Shown: positions 56,266-58,252 of the stretch, piece by piece
How the letters are laid out: each line of letters starts with the position of its first letter
Position numbering within the stretch: the first letter of the stretch is position 1
Assembly (NCBI GenBank): GCA_012523185.1
Contig: JAAYIY010000070.1
Location: 1-58,252 of the forward strand
DNA from: Clostridiales bacterium
GTDB taxonomy: Bacteria > Bacillota > Clostridia > Oscillospirales > Acutalibacteraceae
Length of the DNA: 58,252 nt
Direction of reading: 5' to 3'
Made by a program: the position numbers and the translations under genes
The notes under the pieces: model-generated
What the model saw: the letters and a program-made list of their open reading frames with translations, nothing else
Database searches by the model: none
Told to the model about the DNA's origin: nothing

Positions 56266-57610
56266 GGTTTTGTCTTTTATAAACAAACACAATATGCTTA
56301 ACCGCGGCGACAGCGTCGTCGTCGCGCTTTCCGGCGGTGCTGACTCAATGGCGCTGCTTCACATCCTTTTAAGCTTAAAAGACGAGCTTGGCATATCTGT
56401 TTGCGCCGCACATGTCAATCATTGCCTGCGCGGGGACGAATCCGAACGCGACGAGGCCTTTGTGAGACAGGTTTGCGGCAGGCTTGGAGTTGTTCTCCAT
56501 GTGCTGCGCGCCGATGTCGCCGCCGAGTCAAAAAGAACAGGCGAGGGCACGGAGGAGTGCGGCAGGCGGATAAGGTATGAGTTTTTTGAGTCTGTTGACG
56601 GCGTTTCAAAAATCGCGACGGCGCACACTTTGAGCGACGACACCGAAACTCTTCTGTTTAACCTTGCGCGCGGCAGCGGTCTTAACGGTCTGTGCGGGAT
56701 ACCGCCCGTCCGCAAAAGGGTGATTCGCCCGCTCATCACCTGCACGCGCTCCGATGTCGAGGAATATTGCAAAGAAAACAACATCAATTTTGTAACGGAT
56801 AAAACTAATTTTGAAAATGATTACAACAGAAACAAAATCAGAAATCTTGTCATTCCGCATTTAAGAGAAATCAATCCGTCGTTCGAGACGGCTGTCGGGC
56901 GGTGCGTTGAAAGCCTTGCCGAGGATGAGGATTGTCTGACGTCGTTTGCCGCCGCTTTGGCGCGCGAAGCACAAACGGACAAGGGCTTTCAGGCGAGTGT
57001 GCTTTTGGCGGCACATACGGCTGTACGCAAGCGCGCGATAAATCTGATTCTGCGTGAAAGAATGAATGAAAAGCCTCAAAAATGCCATATTGATTTGGTT
57101 GACTCGATTCTTGCAAAAGGCGGAGCGGTTCAAACTCAAAAAAATGTCACGGCGACTGTCAAAAACGGCTTTCTTTCCTTTAAATCAGAGCGTGAACCTC
57201 TTGCCGCGTGGGTTGTCGGCATGGACGGCGAAGCAATAGATTTCCCATATGGGAAGATATGTTTAAGAAAAATTAACAGTTCCGAGCTGAAATTGTCACA
57301 GTTTTTTTGCAAACAGGTATTGGCGAATTGCCTTGATTGTGATAGAATAGATAGAAAATCATTTTTCAGGAGCAGGCTTGAGGGCGACAAAATTACACAG
57401 CCGCGCGGAGGATGCACCAAAACACTTAAAAAGCTGTTTAATGAAAAGTGCATACCTGCCGAAGACCGTAACGGGATTGTCGTGCTTGCCGACGACGAGG
57501 GTGTTCTCTGGGTTGAGGGTTACGGCTGCGACAGACGGGCAATGATAACGGATGAAACTCAAACAGTTTTGATGATTGGGGTTGAAAGGCATGACGACAT
57601 CAATAGATAA
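56255..57610 (+). CDS. tilS: tRNA(Ile)-lysidine synthetase
   Basis: TilS converts C34 of the AUA-reading tRNA-Ile to lysidine. The 451 residues (ATG at 56255, AAAGG upstream, inside the end of dnaB) have the PP-loop SGGADSMALL near residue 25, AAHVNHCLRG, TAHTLSDDTETLL, and the C-terminal TilS domains. The longer frame from 56204 would lie wholly within dnaB and lacks a ribosome site. hpt follows with a 20-bp overlap. Confidence 0.94.
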   Translation: MVCKVLSFINKHNMLNRGDSVVVALSGGADSMALLHILLSLKDELGISVCAAHVNHCLRGDESERDEAFVRQVCGRLGVVLHVLRADVAAESKRTGEGTEECGRRIRYEFFESVDGVSKIATAHTLSDDTETLLFNLARGSGLNGLCGIPPVRKRVIRPLITCTRSDVEEYCKENNINFVTDKTNFENDYNRNKIRNLVIPHLREINPSFETAVGRCVESLAEDEDCLTSFAAALAREAQTDKGFQASVLLAAHTAVRKRAINLILRERMNEKPQKCHIDLVDSILAKGGAVQTQKNVTATVKNGFLSFKSEREPLAAWVVGMDGEAIDFPYGKICLRKINSSELKLSQFFCKQVLANCLDCDRIDRKSFFRSRLEGDKITQPRGGCTKTLKKLFNEKCIPAEDRNGIVVLADDEGVLWVEGYGCDRRAMITDETQTVLMIGVERHDDINR

Positions 57611-58151
57611 TGACATTGGGGAAGTAATTTTTACGACTGACGAAATTTCAGCCGCCGTAAAACGTCTTGCGGCGCAAATCAACAGGGACTACAAAGACAA
57701 AAACCTTTTGCTTGTCAGTGTGCTGAAGGGCGCTGTTGTTTTCCTGTCAGACCTTATGCGTGAAATAAATATCAGCTGCTCAATCGACTTTATGGCGGTT
57801 TCAAGCTACGGCAAGCATCAGGAATCGTCCGGCATAGTCAAGATAACAAAGGACCTCGACATCAATCTTACAGGGTATGACGTGCTGTTAGTCGAGGATA
57901 TACTTGACAGCGGAAACACTCTCCAATATTTGACTGTTCTTCTTGAATCGCGCAAGCCCGCAAGCCTTAAGGTTTGCACGCTTCTTGACAAGCCCGAAAG
58001 GAGAGAAGCTCTTGTTGTTCCCGATTATATCGGGCTTAAGGTTCCGAACAGCTTCATTGTCGGCTACGGGCTTGACTATTATGAAAAATACAGAAACCTT
58101 CCATACATAGGCGTCTTGAAACGCGAGGTTTATGAAAAGCTTTCCGAATGA
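57591..58151 (+). CDS. hpt: Hypoxanthine phosphoribosyltransferase
   Basis: The enzyme salvages hypoxanthine and guanine to IMP and GMP with PRPP. The 186 residues include the PRPP-binding loop VLLVEDILDSGNTL near 100, LVSVLKGAVVFLSDL, the flexible-loop SSYGKH, and GYGLDYYEKYRNLPYIG. ATG at 57591 lies inside tilS; TTG codons at 57576 and 57582 are alternatives. The tilS-hpt order is usual in Firmicutes and is often followed by ftsH, which would lie beyond the window. Confidence 0.93.
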   Translation: MTTSIDNDIGEVIFTTDEISAAVKRLAAQINRDYKDKNLLLVSVLKGAVVFLSDLMREINISCSIDFMAVSSYGKHQESSGIVKITKDLDINLTGYDVLLVEDILDSGNTLQYLTVLLESRKPASLKVCTLLDKPERREALVVPDYIGLKVPNSFIVGYGLDYYEKYRNLPYIGVLKREVYEKLSE

Positions 58152-58252
58152 TTCAGCCCCCGTGTGGAAACATATAAGGCAACACCGCGCAATGAGCGGC
58201 TGAAGCCTTTGTTGCACGCTTGCTTGCATCTTTTCCGTCATATCGCCCAAAA
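58152..58252 (+). other. Tail of the window after hpt
   Basis: No gene is visible in these 101 bases. A dyad TTCAGCC (58152-58158) / GGCTGAA (58198-58204) encloses a smaller CCGC/GCGG stem, but no T-tract follows, so it is not a convincing terminator. Confidence 0.4.

Overview
The window looks like a chromosomal segment of a spore-forming, Gram-positive clostridial bacterium, probably an uncultured gut relative of the Oscillospiraceae or Christensenellales. This is inferred from strong Shine-Dalgarno sites, frequent TTG starts, a cwlD-type sporulation amidase, RNase J, GdpP, and gene orders such as gdpP-rplI-dnaB-tilS-hpt. There are no phage genes, transposases, CRISPR arrays or rRNA genes. 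It is mostly an ordinary core-genome stretch with sugar-catabolism islands.

Layout. (1) 1-18136: a GPH-type transporter on the plus strand converges on a very long minus-strand unit. That unit is valS, ileS, a second GPH-type transporter, then iolC-iolB-iolD-iolE-iolA-iolG, a nearly complete myo-inositol degradation set that starts 17 bp after ileS. Upstream lies a separately terminated PfkB sugar kinase. (2) 18385-25261: a zinc-ribbon membrane protein and a tandem-TPM membrane protein (resembling the YdjG/YdjH pair of Bacillus), folD behind an orphan BMP-family lipoprotein, then a DEDDh exonuclease with a zinc ribbon and a family-10 glycosyl-hydrolase-like exported protein. (3) 25342-30315: a 1006-residue multidomain cell-wall amidase whose 3' end overlaps an antisense membrane-protein gene, a tRNA-Pro(CGG), and a lone mreB-like gene behind a strong promoter. 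(4) 30427-36910: a minus-strand glycan operon of beta-galactosidase, beta-N-acetylhexosaminidase, a Gfo/Idh/MocA oxidoreductase and ribokinase. (5) 37212-44310: a plus-strand chain of class A PBP, pyrC, ruvX, a VanZ-family gene, cwlD and radA. (6) 44385-47791: acyl-CoA synthetase, glycosyltransferase and RNase HI on the minus strand. (7) 47922-58151: a nucleotidyltransferase/phosphomutase-like fusion, then rnj, gdpP, rplI, dnaB, tilS and hpt.

How the parts fit. The iol set would convert imported inositol through 2-keto-myo-inositol, the trione and 5-deoxyglucuronate to the phosphorylated deoxygluconate. The aldolase (iolJ) and the regulator (iolR) are not here. The glycan operon encodes two glycosidases without signal peptides, so imported beta-galactoside and HexNAc oligosaccharides are the likely substrates. 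Two regions serve the envelope: the amidase/GHL10/mreB stretch and the PBP/cwlD stretch.

No unmistakably new defence or mobile system was found. The most interesting items are the fusion of aminoacyl-tRNA synthetase genes to an inositol operon, the phosphomutase-like domain without catalytic motifs, the YdjGH-like pair with a duplicated TPM domain and no PspA partner, a terminator-like hairpin in the rnj leader, and several perfect dyads or tandem repeats placed on promoters.
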